Positions 30,835 to 42,801 of a DNA stretch of 64,000 bases are shown here, one piece after another. The stretch covers positions 50,850,001 through 50,914,000 of the forward strand of contig JAZBRS010000035.1 in the NCBI GenBank assembly GCA_037176725.1, read 5' to 3'. The stretch comes from Posidonia oceanica (lineage: Eukaryota > Streptophyta > Magnoliopsida > Alismatales > Posidoniaceae). The position numbers and the translations under genes are program-made. Below the pieces are notes generated by a model. It saw only the letters and a program-made list of their open reading frames with translations, searched no databases and was not told where the DNA came from. How positions within the stretch are numbered: the first letter of the stretch is position 1; every line of letters starts with the position of its first letter.

Positions 30835-33246
30835 TGTAGTAATCCTGAAATTTGGATCGTCCATGCACGATGCCAAAGCTCGCGTGCACCATTCGAAACT
30901 AGGTTCACTATTAGCAGCTGAATCCGAGGGAGGAAACTCTACTCAAAAACACTGGCAAAAGAGGAAAAAGAGAAGATAAGACAAATCAGAGTTGCCACCA
31001 TGTCTATTAAGTCGGGAGACAAGGAAAATCGGGAAAATGCGCGAATGAACACGCAAAACCATGCAAAAGAATGCTAAAGGATGCGATGCTATGCAATGCT
31101 ATGCTATGCTATGACTCGTGCCTAGGATGAGGGCATTATGGTCATTGCAGGCCATGAGAAAGGGCAAGGGCTCTTGTTACGCATGGGGAAGGTGTTAGGC
31201 ATCCCCGATACGCCCAGAATAAGTCTTTCTTAGGCTTCTCGCTTGCATATGCAAGATTTTAGCAATTGCTTGCCTTTAATGTACGCCCAAGGGGCGAGGA
31301 ATGCTATGCATGCCTAATGAATGCCTAAACTTGCTAGATATGTTATGATGTTATGATGCATGATTAAAGTATGCCAAAAAATTAATTAAGCCGAAATGCG
31401 ACAAAGTAGCGATAAACAAAACGCGAAAAACAAGATTTGAAAACGGGCGAGCAACGGAAATCAAAGCGCAAAGCGGCAAACAAGGTGGCTCAGCAACTGT
31501 CTGAGCTGCAAGGCCAGTCGCCGGCCTAGGGGGCACCAGAGCCTGTCGCCGATGAGATCAGCCACGAGCTTGGTCGCCGGTCAGAGCAGCTACTGGGGCT
31601 GGTCACCTGTTGGAGAGGCGCCAGAGCCGGTCGCCTGGGACAGCGGCGTCAGAGAGGCTTGCAGCTTTGCTAGACAGTGGCCTTCACGGTCGAAAATAGG
31701 CTAGCTACATGATGCAAAAATGAAATCTAGATGCATGGTCGTATAGACAGCATGATGAGGAAGATAAGCAAACAAACAGATAGCAAAATGGGTGCCTTGG
31801 TCACAAGATATGGTAGTCCAAAGTCGGCTGGAGGAACTACCGGAAGTTGCAGTTGAGTCGTCGGTCACATCGGCAACAGTACTGCAAATCCTCGTCCCAA
31901 ACAGCCACCTTTGATACCAGATCTAGGACGCATGGCAATGCGAAGCTAAAATCTAAACATGCAATCACATAGAGCAAGCATTCATGATTACAGGCATGCA
32001 AAAAATAAGGGAAATGGAACTCTAGGTCAGCCGGAGCGGTGGCCCAAAGTCCGGCCAAACGGTTGTCAGAGGCTCAGGCTAGCTGCCGCATCATGCGGCG
32101 CCCAACCTGGAGGGCCTCCGGCGTCGGAGAAGATGGCCAAGAACGGCCGATTACACTACTGTAAAATCCAAACGACTATCTAGGAAGCATGCTCGGAACG
32201 CAAGGAAGCTAGGGATGGAGTTGCTCACCTGCGGGGGTGCACGGAATGACCCCCTGATCTAGCTCGTCAGAGCTTGCCGATGGGGTGGTTGCTGCGGTGA
32301 TGGAGGCGATGGCAGGCGTGCGAGATGCTCTGGATGCGTTCGCGCCGGCCTTGTAGTGGTGTGTGCGGAGTTTGGGGGAGTCCGGAGCTGAGGTGTGGCT
32401 TCTGGGATTGTCGACCGACGGCAGCCAAGGAGGACAACGAGCTCGGTGGGGGCGGCGGTCTGGGATGCGAGAGGCTTGTTTGAGGGGCTGGGAGTGTTGC
32501 TGGTGGATGCGTGAAGGTGTTTGGGTGGTCAAATTGTGCTTGGAGCGTGCGACCAAGGAGGAGGAGAGGTGGAAGTTTGCAGTGGAATGGGTTCTACTTT
32601 GCGAAAAATGGCCGGCATCCAAAAAAAATGAGCCCCTCCCCCTTCACCGTTGAGATCCTCCTTGCCTATTAGCTCTGGCAAGCTGACAACAGCAAAGGGA
32701 GGTCAGTGAGAGCTCGAGAGAGAGGGTGGCAATCGAGGTTGCAGGTGATGGTTGCCGGTCGTAGAAGGTTCGGTGGGTGGCAGTGAGGGTTGAGTGTGCA
32801 GGTTTTCCACCGGCGAGGAAGCGACGGCGTGCCAGAGAGTAAGTGGTTCTTGGCACGTAGTCGGTTGCGGTAGCGGGGAGTAAGTGCGGATGGGACTGTC
32901 GCGACAGGTCGCCGATGGCCGGTGGCAGGGAAGCTTGGGAAGTCTGTAGATTTACAGTCGAGTCACCCCAACACGTGGCGTCTAACTCAGTCACTCCTGG
33001 TCCTGGCGACAGAGGTCAGTCACCTGTGCATGTGGCGATCAGACATGTAAATCAGTGGCTGGACTGAAAATGGGCTTGGGCTTGGTGGAAGGCTTAGGTT
33101 ATGTTTTGGCTTTGTGTTTGGGTTGGATTTGGTTTTAGGTCGAATTGGGAGGTTTTGGGTTCTTGGGAAAAAGGTCGAATTCGTTGTTTCCGAGCTCGCT
33201 TTTCCAATTTTGATCCACCGCCTGGTGTCAAAATGGGGTGTCTACA
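30835..33246 (-). repeat. Solo Tat LTR (2.4 kb) inserted in copia 1 RNase H
   Basis: On the minus strand it starts TGTAGACACCCCATTTTGAC at 33246 and ends GGATTACTACA at 30835, like the LTR at 8210-15393. No internal Tat sequence is attached. The flanks GTGAA (30830-30834) and ATCAA (33247-33251) differ at two of five bases and fit a decayed 5-bp target duplication; both sides are copia RNase H, and the frame resumes on the far side. It contains the conserved block at 31143-31235. Confidence 0.88.
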
Positions 33247-33366
33247 ATCAACACCATTGATCAAGCTGCTGATGTCTTCATTAAAGGGCTTCATCCACGA
33301 CGATTGCAATATCTCAAGTCCAAACTAAGCATTGTTGATCACTCTGTTCAGTTTGAGGGCGGGTGA
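33247..33366 (+). pseudogene. C-terminal end of copia 1 RNase H
   Basis: In frame from 33251: TIDQAADVFIKGLHPRRLQ and SKLSIVDHSVQFEGG, then TGA at 33364. This is the usual copia C-terminus (ADxFTKxL...). It continues the domain cut off at 30834. Confidence 0.85.
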
Positions 33367-33664
33367 TAAGAGTATTCTGTTTAGGTTCTTCAGTCTGTTA
33401 GAATCTGTTAGTTAGTTTAGTTAAAATCTTGGGTGAGTTTGTTAAGTTTGTTTTAGTTGATTGGCTAATATCGTGCTAGGTCAGCAGCTGAGGTGTTGGG
33501 TGGTTAGCTCAACATGCTATTTAAACCTTGTAATGGTCATTAGCTGTGGTATTGAAAACTAATCTTCCACCATTGGCAACCCATCTCTGAGCTCTGCCTT
33601 TTCTCTTCCTCTCATCTCTTCTCTTCTTCTGTTCATCTGAATTCTCCTCTCTACTCAACTTTCA
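33364..33664 (+). repeat. 3' LTR of copia 1 (about 300 bp)
   Basis: Starts TGATAAGAGTATTC directly after the purine-rich GAGGGCGGG. TTTAAA at about 33519 may be its TATA box. The 3' end is placed at about 33664 (CTCAACTTTCA) because CSLA-like coding sequence follows. The exact end is uncertain as no second LTR is visible. Confidence 0.7.
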
Positions 33665-34423
33665 TTGCCATCCCAATGTCCGTTTGGATTCTTGAAGTGG
33701 ACATTCCTTTGTGGGGAGTTGTGTATGTTCCCACCATCATCACCCTCTACAAGTCAGGTGGAACCCCTAGGTACAAGATTTTCCAAATTGATTTGTATAA
33801 ATAAAAATTACTCAAGTTACAATTTTACAAAGCATGTATTTATATACTTTCTTGGAAGCATAGCCCTATCTATCTTCTTGTATTTTGGATCCTCTTCAAG
33901 AATGTTATGTCCTTACAATGGATTATAGCAACCTGGATTGGTTTGTTGGAGTGGTTTGTTGGTTATGTCCTTGGGTCATCACCGAAAAGTTACGAGATGC
34001 CCTCACGAATAAGCTCACTAACAAAGAAGTTGAACGTACTACCAACACGCTAGAAATTGCTAATTAGATCAAAATAACAATTGAGGAAACCAAGAAATCT
34101 CAAAGAAGGTTTTGGCATAGGTAATTCTACCTATTTTGAAGCATATGTTGATATATATCAACATATACTTCAAAATAATAAAAGAGAGCATATGTAGAGC
34201 TATATGGGCCTCAATTTAAAAATTCATATCGTTCTTCTTTTGTTACTACAGATTTCACTACTTAGAGATTTGCATGGGGATCTTTCTAACATTGAGTGGA
34301 TTGTTCGATCTCACATATCAAAAGAAAGGGTACTTTGTTTTCCTCTTCCTCCTAGCCCCTGCATTCTTTATCACAGGCTTTGACTATGTCGGAACCAACA
34401 TAAGCTTGGATAAGATACCATGA
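33665..34423 (+). pseudogene. CSLA: CSLA C-terminal exons (glucomannan mannosyltransferase-like), broken copy
   Basis: Three exons. 33665-33770 reads IPMSVWILEVDIPLWGVVY and PTIITLYKSGGTP. 33864-34120 (after AG, before GT) reads YLLVFWILFKNVMSL, IATWIGLLE, then, one frame over, WVITEKLRDALTNK. 34252-34423 reads FHYLEICMGIFLTLSGLFDL, FLFLLAPAFFITGFDYVGTN and the stop. This is the usual order of the CSLA C-terminus: the IPxWGxVYxPTIITL segment, FWILFxNVMSL, the VTEKL motif and terminal membrane segments. Intron borders are GT/AG. It is a pseudogene: there is a frameshift near 33950, an in-frame TAG at 34065, and copia 1 joins directly upstream in coding sequence. Its 5' exons would lie left of the window. 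It is a separate copy from the CSLA starting at 42044. Confidence 0.75.
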
Positions 34424-34574
34424 GCTATAGGTTGTGTTATTGATATCTAGCTCTAGCAAGTAGCAAAAGAGGAGTTATAACTAGAGAAATTCACATCGTA
34501 GTCAGGAAAGAAATGCAACATTCCTTTATAAATACATCATAGCTTTGGGATCCATCGATTAGTGTATAGAAAAT

Positions 34575-34858
34575 TGTTGGGTTGTGAAGCCTGATTATGC
34601 TGAACCCCAGGCTCAAAATTTTTTATTAAGATACATATGTAATTTCCTGTGTACCTTGATGCCCTAGCTCTCTACTATATAAAGAGAGCAGTCCTCTGTA
34701 ACATGTATCATGAGAGATAGAAAGATAGAAACCTAGTACAGCCGTAGACGTAGGTTTTTTGCCGAACCACGTAAATCCTTATTGTTTCTATGTGTGTGTT
34801 TGTTTTTTCTCTTCCTCGCTTCTCCTCTAGATCCTGTAGGAAGATCCAATTCCTAACA
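34575..34858 (+). repeat. 5' LTR of copia 2
   Basis: 284 bp, TGTTGGGTTGTGAAGCC to CAATTCCTAACA. TATATAAA near 34676 is a likely TATA box. Confidence 0.93.
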
Positions 34859-34860
34859 AC

Positions 34861-34872
34861 TGGTATCAGAGC
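34861..34872 (+). promoter_or_regulatory. Primer-binding site of copia 2 (initiator tRNA-Met type)
   Basis: TGGTATCAGAGC, two bases after the LTR, is the standard copia primer site complementary to the 3' end of initiator tRNA-Met. Confidence 0.9.
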
Positions 34873-34900
34873 ATCATGTTCAAGAGGAATAGTGGGAGCG

Positions 34901-37900
34901 ATGGCAGATGACGACAAGGTCAGAATCGAAAAGTTCGATGGCAAAGACTTCGATTTCTGGAAGATACAGATAGAGGACTATCTCTACTAGAAGAAGTTTC
35001 ACAAACCGCTTTTGGGGACGAAGCCAGAAACAATGGAACAAGAGGCATGGAATCTATTAGATCGCCAAGCACTTGGTATGATCAAATTGACGCTGGTGAG
35101 GAACATGGCATTCAACATCGTCAAAGAGAAGACCACAGCAGATTTGATGAAGGCGCTGTCAGATATGTACGAGAAGCCATCAACCTCGAACAAGGTACAT
35201 TTGATGCGTCGTTTATTCAATCTTATGATGTCAGAAGGAGGGTGCGTTGCAGATCACATCAACGAGTTCAACGTGATCATAACTGAGTTGAGTTCGGTAG
35301 AGATCACGTTCGATGATGAGATTAGGGCATTGATTCTGTTATCATCACTACCAGAAAGCTGGTCTGCAATTATTACTAGGGTTAGCAGTTCGCTAGGTAA
35401 TTCAAAATTGCAGATGAATGACATCCGAGATCTGATTCAGAGCAAGGACATTCGTAGGAAGGAATCCGGAGAACCTTCAGGATCTGCTTTAAGCATAGAA
35501 AGCAGAGGAAGAAGTCAATACCGTAGTCAGAATCAAACCCATGGCAAATCTAAGTCCAAGGGGAAGGGCAAGAATCGCAAAGACATCGTCTGCTAGAACT
35601 GCGAGAAGAAGGGTCACTTCAGCAGTCAGTGCAAGGCACCAAAGAAAAAGAAAAAGAATCAGTCAAGGGATGATGATTCTGCAAACTCAACTAGTGAAGA
35701 CATTGCTGATGCACTAGTTTGCTGTGTTGACAGTCCTATTGAGTCATGGATTATGGACTCAGGTGCATCGTTTCACTCTACCAACTACCGGGATTTGCTA
35801 CATAACTATGTTGCAATAAAACTTGGAAGACTCTATCTTGCTGATGATAATTACCTGGATATTGTGGGCAAGGGTGAAGTTCACACAAGGACTGAAAATG
35901 GACTATGGAAACTACTAGAAGTCAGACATGTTCTAGATCTTAAGAGGAAATTAATCTCCATGGGTCAGATTGACGATGAAGGATACACAACAGTATTCGG
36001 AGGAGGACAATGGAAAGTAATCAAGGGTGCTATGCTTGTAGCACGAGGCAAGAAGGTAGGAACTCTGTATTTGACACCAGGACAGAAAGACACCATTGCA
36101 GTTGCTACCTGCTCAGCTGACTCAAAACTATGGCATAGGAGACTTTGGCACATGAGTGAAAAGGGAATGAAGCTACTGGCATCCAAAGAAAAAATACCGA
36201 ATTTGGAATCTGTGGATTTAGGCCTTTGTGAGGACTGCATCTATGGCAAATAGAAGAGGGTCAGTTTCTCAAAGACTATAAGAATGTCAAAGGTAGAAAG
36301 CTGAAGTTAGTCCATACTAACGTATGGGGACCAGCTCCTGTAAAATCTCTTGGAGGCTCAAGCTATCATGCCACTTTCATTGATGATTCCACTAGAAAGG
36401 TATGGGTTTATTTTTTGAAAAATAAATCTGATGTGTTTGCTACTTTTAAAAGGTAGAAAGCTGAGGTGGAAAATAAAACCGATCAGAAAGTGAAGAGTCT
36501 AAGATCTGACAATGGTGGAGAGTATGACAGTCAGGAGTTCAAAGATTTCTGTGCAGGACATGGAATTCAAATGATCAGAACAGTCCCTGGAAGACCAGAG
36601 CAGAATGGTATTGCTGAAAGAATGAACAGGACCTTGAACGAGAGAGCAAGAAGCATGAGGTTACATGCAGACTTTCCAAAAACCTTCTAGGCAAATGCAA
36701 TCAATACAGCAGCATATCTGATCAATCGAGGACCTTCAGTTCCTTTGGGATATAAGATCCCTGAAGAGGAATAGACTGGAAAGGAGGTAAATCTCTCACA
36801 TCTGAAAGTATTTGGCTGCGTTTCTTATGTACACATAGATCCTAATGCTAGAGATAAGCTGGATGCAAAGGCTAGAAAATGCTATCTTATTGGTTATGGT
36901 TCTGATTATTTTGGCTATCGTTTTTGGGATGATCAAAATAGAAAAATCATAAGGCATAAGGATGTTACATATGATGAAATCATGTTGTACAAAGACAGAC
37001 ATGCAGTAGAATCTGACCATACAAGGAAACAACCACATAAGTGTGATAATGCTGTGTTAGACGATATCAATGAAGATGATATTGCTGGAAGAGTTTAGGA
37101 GAATCCAAAAATCAATGAAGATAACCCTGAACCATCTACTCCCAAATCACATGTGAGAAGATCTACGAGAGTATCCAGACCTACACAACGCTTCTCACCG
37201 TCATTGCCTTATTTGTTGTTGACAGATAGTGGAGAGCCGGAGTACTACAATGAAGTAGTACAAATAGAAGATTCTGTCAAGTAGGAGTTAGCCATGAAAG
37301 ATGAAATGAACTTGCTGGAAAAGAACAGAACATGGGTGCTAACTCACCTACCAGAAGGAAAGAAAGCCTTATAGAACAAATGGGTGTACCAGATTAAGGA
37401 AGAACCTGATGGCTCCAAAAGATACAAGGCCAGACTAGTTGTGAAGGCTTTCAACAATTAAGAGGCATTGACTACACAGAGGTGTTCTCTCCAGTAGTCA
37501 AGATGATCACAATTAGATTGGTACTCAGTATTGTTGCTACTGAAAACTTGCATCTAGAGCAGCTAGATATGAAGACAGTCTTCTTGCATGGAGACTTGGA
37601 TGAGGATATCTACATGCAACAAGCTGAAGGCTTCAAAGTTCCTGGCAAAGAAAAACTTGTATGCAACTTGTAGAAAAGTCTTTATGGTTTAAAGCAGGCT
37701 CCTAGACAGTGGTACAAGAAATTTAATAGCTTCATATGTGACATTGGTTTTATAAGATGTGAAATGGACTTTTGTTGCTATTTCAAGAGTTTTGATGGCT
37801 GCTATATTATCTTGTTACTGTATGCGGATGATATGCTTGTTGCAGGATCCAACATGAGTGAGATCAACAAGTTAAAGCAACAGATGTCAAAAGAATTTGA

Positions 37901-38786
37901 CATGAAGGACTTAGGTGAAGCAAAGCAGATCCTTGGAATGAGAATCATTCGAGACAGATCTGAAGGAACTCAAGTGTTGTCCCAAGAGAAGTACATTGAA
38001 AAGGTGCTAAGCAGGTTTAATCTCAATGATGCAAAGCCTAGAGACACTCCCTTGGGAACCTAGTTCAAGCTATCTAAGGAGCAATCACCAAAGACAGAAG
38101 AAGATCAAAAGCACATGTCCAAAATACCATATGCTTCTGCAATTGGAAATGTGATGTATGCTATGGTGTTCACCAGACCTGACATAGCTCATGTAGTGGG
38201 AGTTGTGAGCAGATTCATGTCAGATCCAGGAAAAGAGCATTGGGAAGCTGTAAAGTGGCTCTTACGATATCTGAAAGGCTCCTCAAGTAAGGGACTCTGC
38301 TTCAGAAAGAGCGATGTGATCTTACAGGGCTTCTGTGATGCTGATTTGGGTGGTGACTTGGACGGAAGAAAGAGCACCACAGGTTATATCTTTACTCTAG
38401 GAGGTACAGCAGTCAGTTGGATGTCAAGACTACAGAAAAGTGTTTCTCTCTCAACCACTGAAGCAGAATATATGGCAATATCAGAAACTACCAAAGAGAT
38501 GATTTGGTTGAAGAATTTTCTGAAGGAGTTGGGAAAGAAGCAAGACAGCAATACACTTTTCAGTGATAGTCAGAGTGCCATTCATCTTGCAAAGAATCCA
38601 GTCTTCCATGCTTGGACCAAGCACATCCAGTTGAGATATTATCACATTCGTGGGTTGATTGAGAATGGAACCTTGACATTGAAGAAGATACTTGGTGCAG
38701 AGAATCCATCAGACATGCTGACAAAAGGTGTAAGCACTCAGAAACTAAGGTTATATATGGCCTTAATTGGTCTCCAAGATACTTGA
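34901..38786 (+). pseudogene. Copia 2 gag-pol polyprotein, eleven TAG stops and two frameshifts
   Basis: Gag from ATG 34901 (VRIEKFDGKDFDFWK, HLMRRLFNLMMSEG), zinc knuckle NCEKKGHFSSQC (about 35600), protease WIMDSGASFHST (about 35746), gag-pre-integrase LWHRRLWHMSEKG (about 36130), integrase ([32 protein letters not shown]), RT (LDMKTVFLHGDLDEDIYM, catalytic YADD near 37820) and RNase H (FCDADLGGDLDGRKSTTGY, STTEAEYMA, FSDSQSAIHLA). Stops, all TAG: 34988, 35594, 36251, 36454, 36688, 36772, 37096, 37282, 37372, 37671, 38061. Family comparison suggests about six replace CAG (Gln) and five TGG (Trp). One-base deletions sit near 36298 and 37446. Confidence 0.92.
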
Positions 38787-38862
38787 AAAAGGGAGACACC
38801 GCACTAGGAACATCACTCACGAGAAGAGGTTATAGAAAAGCTTCAGTAGAAGATCAGTCTCC

Positions 38863-38872
38863 AAGTGGGAGA
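38863..38872 (+). promoter_or_regulatory. Polypurine tract of copia 2
   Basis: AAGTGGGAGA directly before the right LTR. Confidence 0.8.
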
Positions 38873-38873
38873 T

Positions 38874-39158
38874 TGTTGGATTGTGAAGCCTGATTATGCT
38901 GAACCCCAGGCTCGAAATTTTTTATTAAGGCTACATATGTAATTTCCTATGTACCTTGATGCCCTAGCTCTCTACTATATAAAAGGAGCAGTCCTCTGTA
39001 ACATATACCACGAGAGATAGAAAGATAGAAACCTAGTACGGCCGTGGACATAGGTTTTTTACCGAACCACGTAAATCCTTATTGTTTCTGTGTGTGTGTT
39101 TATTTTTTCTCTTCCTCGCTTCTCCTCTAGATCTTATAGGAATATCCAATTCCTAACA
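38874..39158 (+). repeat. 3' LTR of copia 2
   Basis: 285 bp, TGTTGGATTGTGAAGCC to CAATTCCTAACA, paired with 34575-34858 and followed by the AAAAT duplication. Confidence 0.93.
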
Positions 39159-39163
39159 AAAAT

Positions 39164-42043
39164 AAGGTCCAATTCCAAAACTGCTTCCTAATAATAACAT
39201 GGATGTACCAACAATCAAGCTTCGTCTTCGAGATTAAAGTGTAACTAAGAACTACACATTTGTTGAACAAGAATTGTTCACGAAATATGTTGATGGAATG
39301 TTTCCAATATTATGATGATGAAGAAAATATTAATAGCGTGAGATAATCTCAAATGTCTGACTTGTCTCTCTCTCTACTGGCGTACTCTTGTACTACACAT
39401 TTGGATCTATGCATAGAGAGCTTTAACATTTTCTTTATGTGGCGTGATTGTCGCACTATGAAACAAATTATTCGTGGTGATTGTAGGTTACCTTTTTATT
39501 TGCTCTATTTGAACCTAAGAAAGAGACGTACCCTAAGGACTATTAAGGAGGCAAATGTCATTGTTTACAATAAGAACGATGAATTCCTAATCTTTAAAGA
39601 TAGCCAACCATGGCTGATTGCTTATTATTGTTGATTGTCATCTCTAATTCATGGAACGAAACGTTGGCCGTCTTGGGAGGAGACAAGTGGGAAGGTAGAG
39701 GTATGTATGGTTAGTCGGGTCTTGAAGATTCTAGGGTGGTAAGCAATTCGTAACATTTTCAAAAGAAAAAAAAAGATGTGTAACATACACACATGCGGTT
39801 GGAATTTGTCCGATCCAGTTTATGTCCATGGCAAGTAATAAGTAGTGTAAATAAACAATTGAACATTAATCCTGTGAAAAATATCAATAAAAACATGTAT
39901 AAAACTTCAAGTTTCTTTCATATTATTTTCAAGGGCAGATCTAGGATTTTTCCTAGGATGGGGCACAATTATACAGATGATAAATCTTTCAAAATAAATA
40001 TAATAAAATAATATAATTTAAATAATATTAAATATAACTATACATAAATAAAAAAGAGAAAAATAAATAAAATAATAATAATTTAAATAAAGTACATTGC
40101 ACATACCATCCGATGTACACGGATACATACCTTACTGTTGTTTGTCATTTGATGAAAATAAATCAATTCAAGTACTATAACTGATGGTTTGATTTTTCTT
40201 AATTAGCACAAGACTTCAAGAAAAGCAATTCAAATGCTACAACATTACAACAGTACCATTGCTTGAAAAAAATATAAAATACGTCATGTGAAAATATAAA
40301 AGAGGTGAAAATGTGAAATCATATAAGCAATTAAAACCGCAACCATAAAACTATATCAAAATATTTGTCCACCTTGGGGTGGTGCCGGTGGTGGGCTTGC
40401 TTGCTTGGTGGTGCCGAGAGTAGCAGCAAGCTCTGACAAACGTGGGAAGACCGAGCAGCAGGTAGCAGCAAGCGTCAGTACAGACTATGTAGTTGTGGCG
40501 ATGCTGGTGGTGGATTGGGTGGTGGACGATGGTGTCAGTTTGCCACAAGTGGGCTTGGTGGAATGGTAGTGGTGGTGGACTTGATAGTGGTGTTGGAGGT
40601 AGACTTTGTGCCTTTGTGTTGCTAGGAGTAGCAGTAAGTACCGACGAACTTAGGAAGACCGAACAAATGAACAACAACAAGTTCCATTGGGTGAGGCACT
40701 TTACATATATAATTGGGTAAGTTACATTTTACCTTGTTATTTTAAAAAAAATAGGCATGCGTCACCTGTGCCACCACTTGAATCCGCCATTTATTACTTC
40801 CAAAAGTCTAACCACAAGAGGAATGATATGGTAATTCTACGATATAAATTCATCATTTTAAGTCCTCTTTCTTGACCTTTGGATGTGCTACTTAAATGGC
40901 CCGTTCAGTCGTACCATTTCAAGAGAAATCAAATTTCACTTTATGAGGTCATTTTCAAGAACGCATCAAATGGTGTCCCTAATCTAAAGTTTCACATGCT
41001 CTAAGTGCAATGGATATAAAGCAATGAGTTAAAATTTATGCCAGAGACTTACTTGATCATTCTTCGAAACTACAAAGATAATATTGAGAATACTTAATAG
41101 GATACAAAATGAGAAAATAATAAAAATAAAAGGCAAAAACTTCCTTCGATAAGGTTGGCATGCCACCATTCGTCTGCCCGTGTTGCCCACCTTTTGTCAT
41201 GACTAGAGTAAAATCACCAAGTTAGACTGGTGCTTCCTTGATGCTTTCTTGGTCTTGTAGGTAAGGTAATTTCTCTAATCCTTAGTTTTACCGTGGGAGA
41301 GGATTGTTTCAAGAAGTCGAGTCACAGGAAACAAGGAAGGACCTAATTCAGGAGCAGAACCCATCTTTTCTATTTTACCACGATGCGACAATAATACTAT
41401 GTAACATTCGAACTCTATCATTAGTTAAGTTTGATAAGGACAATCAATGCATTAAATATGACACAATCGTGGCATACCAGATCCAACATGCATATAACAA
41501 CAAAATGCATAAATTTGAACGACATATCTCAGTCAATGCCCACCAAACTAATGTTACTTTAACGGAACGAATAATAAATAAATAGAAACGACGCAAATGT
41601 AAACACAACAACCCCAAACCCCTCCCCACCCCCACTCCCCCCCACCTTCCCTGTCACAACCACTAAATTGTTTTGTATTACACCACTAGATCTATCACTT
41701 ACATTCATCTGCGTGGACAAGGCCGTGTGTTCTTACTGGAAAGGAGAGATGCACTAGAGCAGAAGTTAGCTTTTCTCTGTCTCTCCTTAGCTGCTGCTGC
41801 TACGGGAATCAATTTCTTTCAGGATCAAACAAATGGTAGCAAGCCCAGCCATCTCAATGCCGGGAACATCTACTAAGATCACTTCTACTACTGCTACTGC
41901 AGGACCAGGTGGTGGTATGTATCAAACGAATTTTTGACTACAAGTATGTCTATTAATTCGCAGTACCTTGTGTACATGATTGATAATTACTAGTAACTAG
42001 CTGTGACTAACCCATGCCAATTTAAAAAAAATAATAATAAATC
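39164..42043. other. Intergenic region upstream of the second CSLA gene
   Basis: AT-rich with no convincing gene; an open stretch of about 90 codons at 39353-39634 has no recognisable domain. GGCAGATCTAGGATTTTTCC at about 39935 and, inverted, a GGCGGATTCAAGTGGTGGC-like sequence at about 40785 could be the ends of a small non-autonomous transposon, but the match is weak. A GTGG-rich stretch lies at 40490-40600 and a C-rich tract at 41610-41650. The CSLA promoter should lie in the last few hundred bases; I could not assign a TATA box. Confidence 0.5.
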
Positions 42044-42451
42044 ATGGCGGCAGACTGGATGAGTATAGGATCATTGGTTCTGAAGGTTCTCCTAGGGGAC
42101 GATGGAACGTCGTCATCAAGTCAGGAGCTGTTGTATGTGCCGGCCATCGCAGAGCTACTGCGGTCAGGGTGGAGGCAGATCAGAGCAACAATGCTGGCGC
42201 CAATATTGAAAATGACTGTGATTCTCTGCTTGGTGCTGTTACTGATGATTCTGGTGGAGAAACTGGCCATGGGGGCTGTCAGCCTCGCCGTCAAAGTTTT
42301 CGGTCTTAAACCGGAGAGAATGTACAAGTGGGAGCCCATGAACATCATCAAGTCTGCCGCTGCTATGGACTTGGAGGCCGGACTGGGATCAGATGCTTAT
42401 GCTGCTTATCCCATGGTGCTTGTCCAAATTCCCATGTACAACGAGAAAGAG
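42044..42451 (+). CDS. CSLA: CSLA exon 1 (glucomannan 4-beta-mannosyltransferase, Golgi GT2 enzyme)
   Basis: ATG at 42044 gives 136 codons without a stop, ending in GT donor 42452. Residues ~50-75 (ILKMTVILCLVLLLMILVEK) form the N-terminal membrane helix. KVFGLKPERMYKWEPM and YPMVLVQIPMYNEKE lead into the glycosyltransferase domain, and IPMYNE is a CSLA hallmark. The exon ends exactly where known CSLA genes have their first intron. The enzymes link mannose (and glucose) from GDP-sugars into mannan and glucomannan in the Golgi. A second ATG at codon 6 is possible. Exons 2 and 3 continue the frame and the rest lies beyond the window. Nothing here shows it to be broken, though its introns are loaded with transposons. 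Confidence 0.92.
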
Positions 42452-42801
42452 GTCAGTAATTGGGTATACATTCATTCTCCTTTTCTTAACAACTACTTAA
42501 TTTTCTCTCTTTCTTGGATGAGAGGTGTCAACTTTTAACTACTATTTCTAAGTAATAAAAAAAAGGAATGTTAGTGCAGCTAAGGTGCTGTACGTAATGT
42601 ATACTACTATTTTATGCAACTATTAACTACTATTGCATGCATGTTTCAATCCAAAACTCCTCCAAATTGTAATGGATGTATATATGTCATGTTTTGTCCT
42701 TGATTTAAACCGAATCACTCGTCAAAAGTGAGTCATATATTTCCAACTACATATGCTATGTTTAGTTACTTGATTGAATACGATGGTTATTGGATCTTAA
42801 G
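42452..42801 (+). other. CSLA: CSLA intron 1 (350 bp)
   Basis: GT donor (GTCAGTAATT) and AG acceptor (ATCTTAAG), AT-rich, no inserted element seen. Confidence 0.85.

Larger units (their letters stand above)
27567..33664 (+). mobile_element. Ty1/copia element 1, 5'-incomplete and decayed, interrupted by a solo LTR
   Basis: Coding sequence starts abruptly at 27567 inside gag, where the minus-strand Tat element inserted. The 5' LTR and most of gag should lie left of the window. The pol order is protease, integrase, RT, RNase H, as in copia. RNase H is split at 30835-33246 by a solo Tat LTR and resumes at 33247 with its last ~40 codons, stop at 33364. A purine-rich tract (33355-33363) and the 3' LTR follow. 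The right edge lies within CSLA coding sequence; the predicted target duplication is TTGCC (33665-33669). Confidence 0.85.
34575..39158 (+). mobile_element. Complete Ty1/copia element 2 (4.6 kb) with AAAAT target duplication
   Basis: LTRs at 34575-34858 and 38874-39158 both run TGTTGG...CCTAACA and differ at about 18-20 sites by eye, roughly 93% identity, so the insertion is not recent. The 5-bp direct repeat AAAAT flanks it at 34570-34574 and 39159-39163. A primer-binding site follows the left LTR and a purine tract precedes the right one. The coding region has eleven premature stops and two frameshifts, so the copy cannot move by itself. Confidence 0.95.

Noticed and set aside
34901..38786. 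Amber codon reassignment or programmed readthrough in copia 2
   Set aside because: Two frameshifts also break the frame and neighbouring elements have mixed stops, so decay or sequence error is the simpler reading.
39353..39634. Possible 93-codon gene upstream of CSLA
   Set aside because: No domain and no known relative, AT-rich context, length expected by chance.
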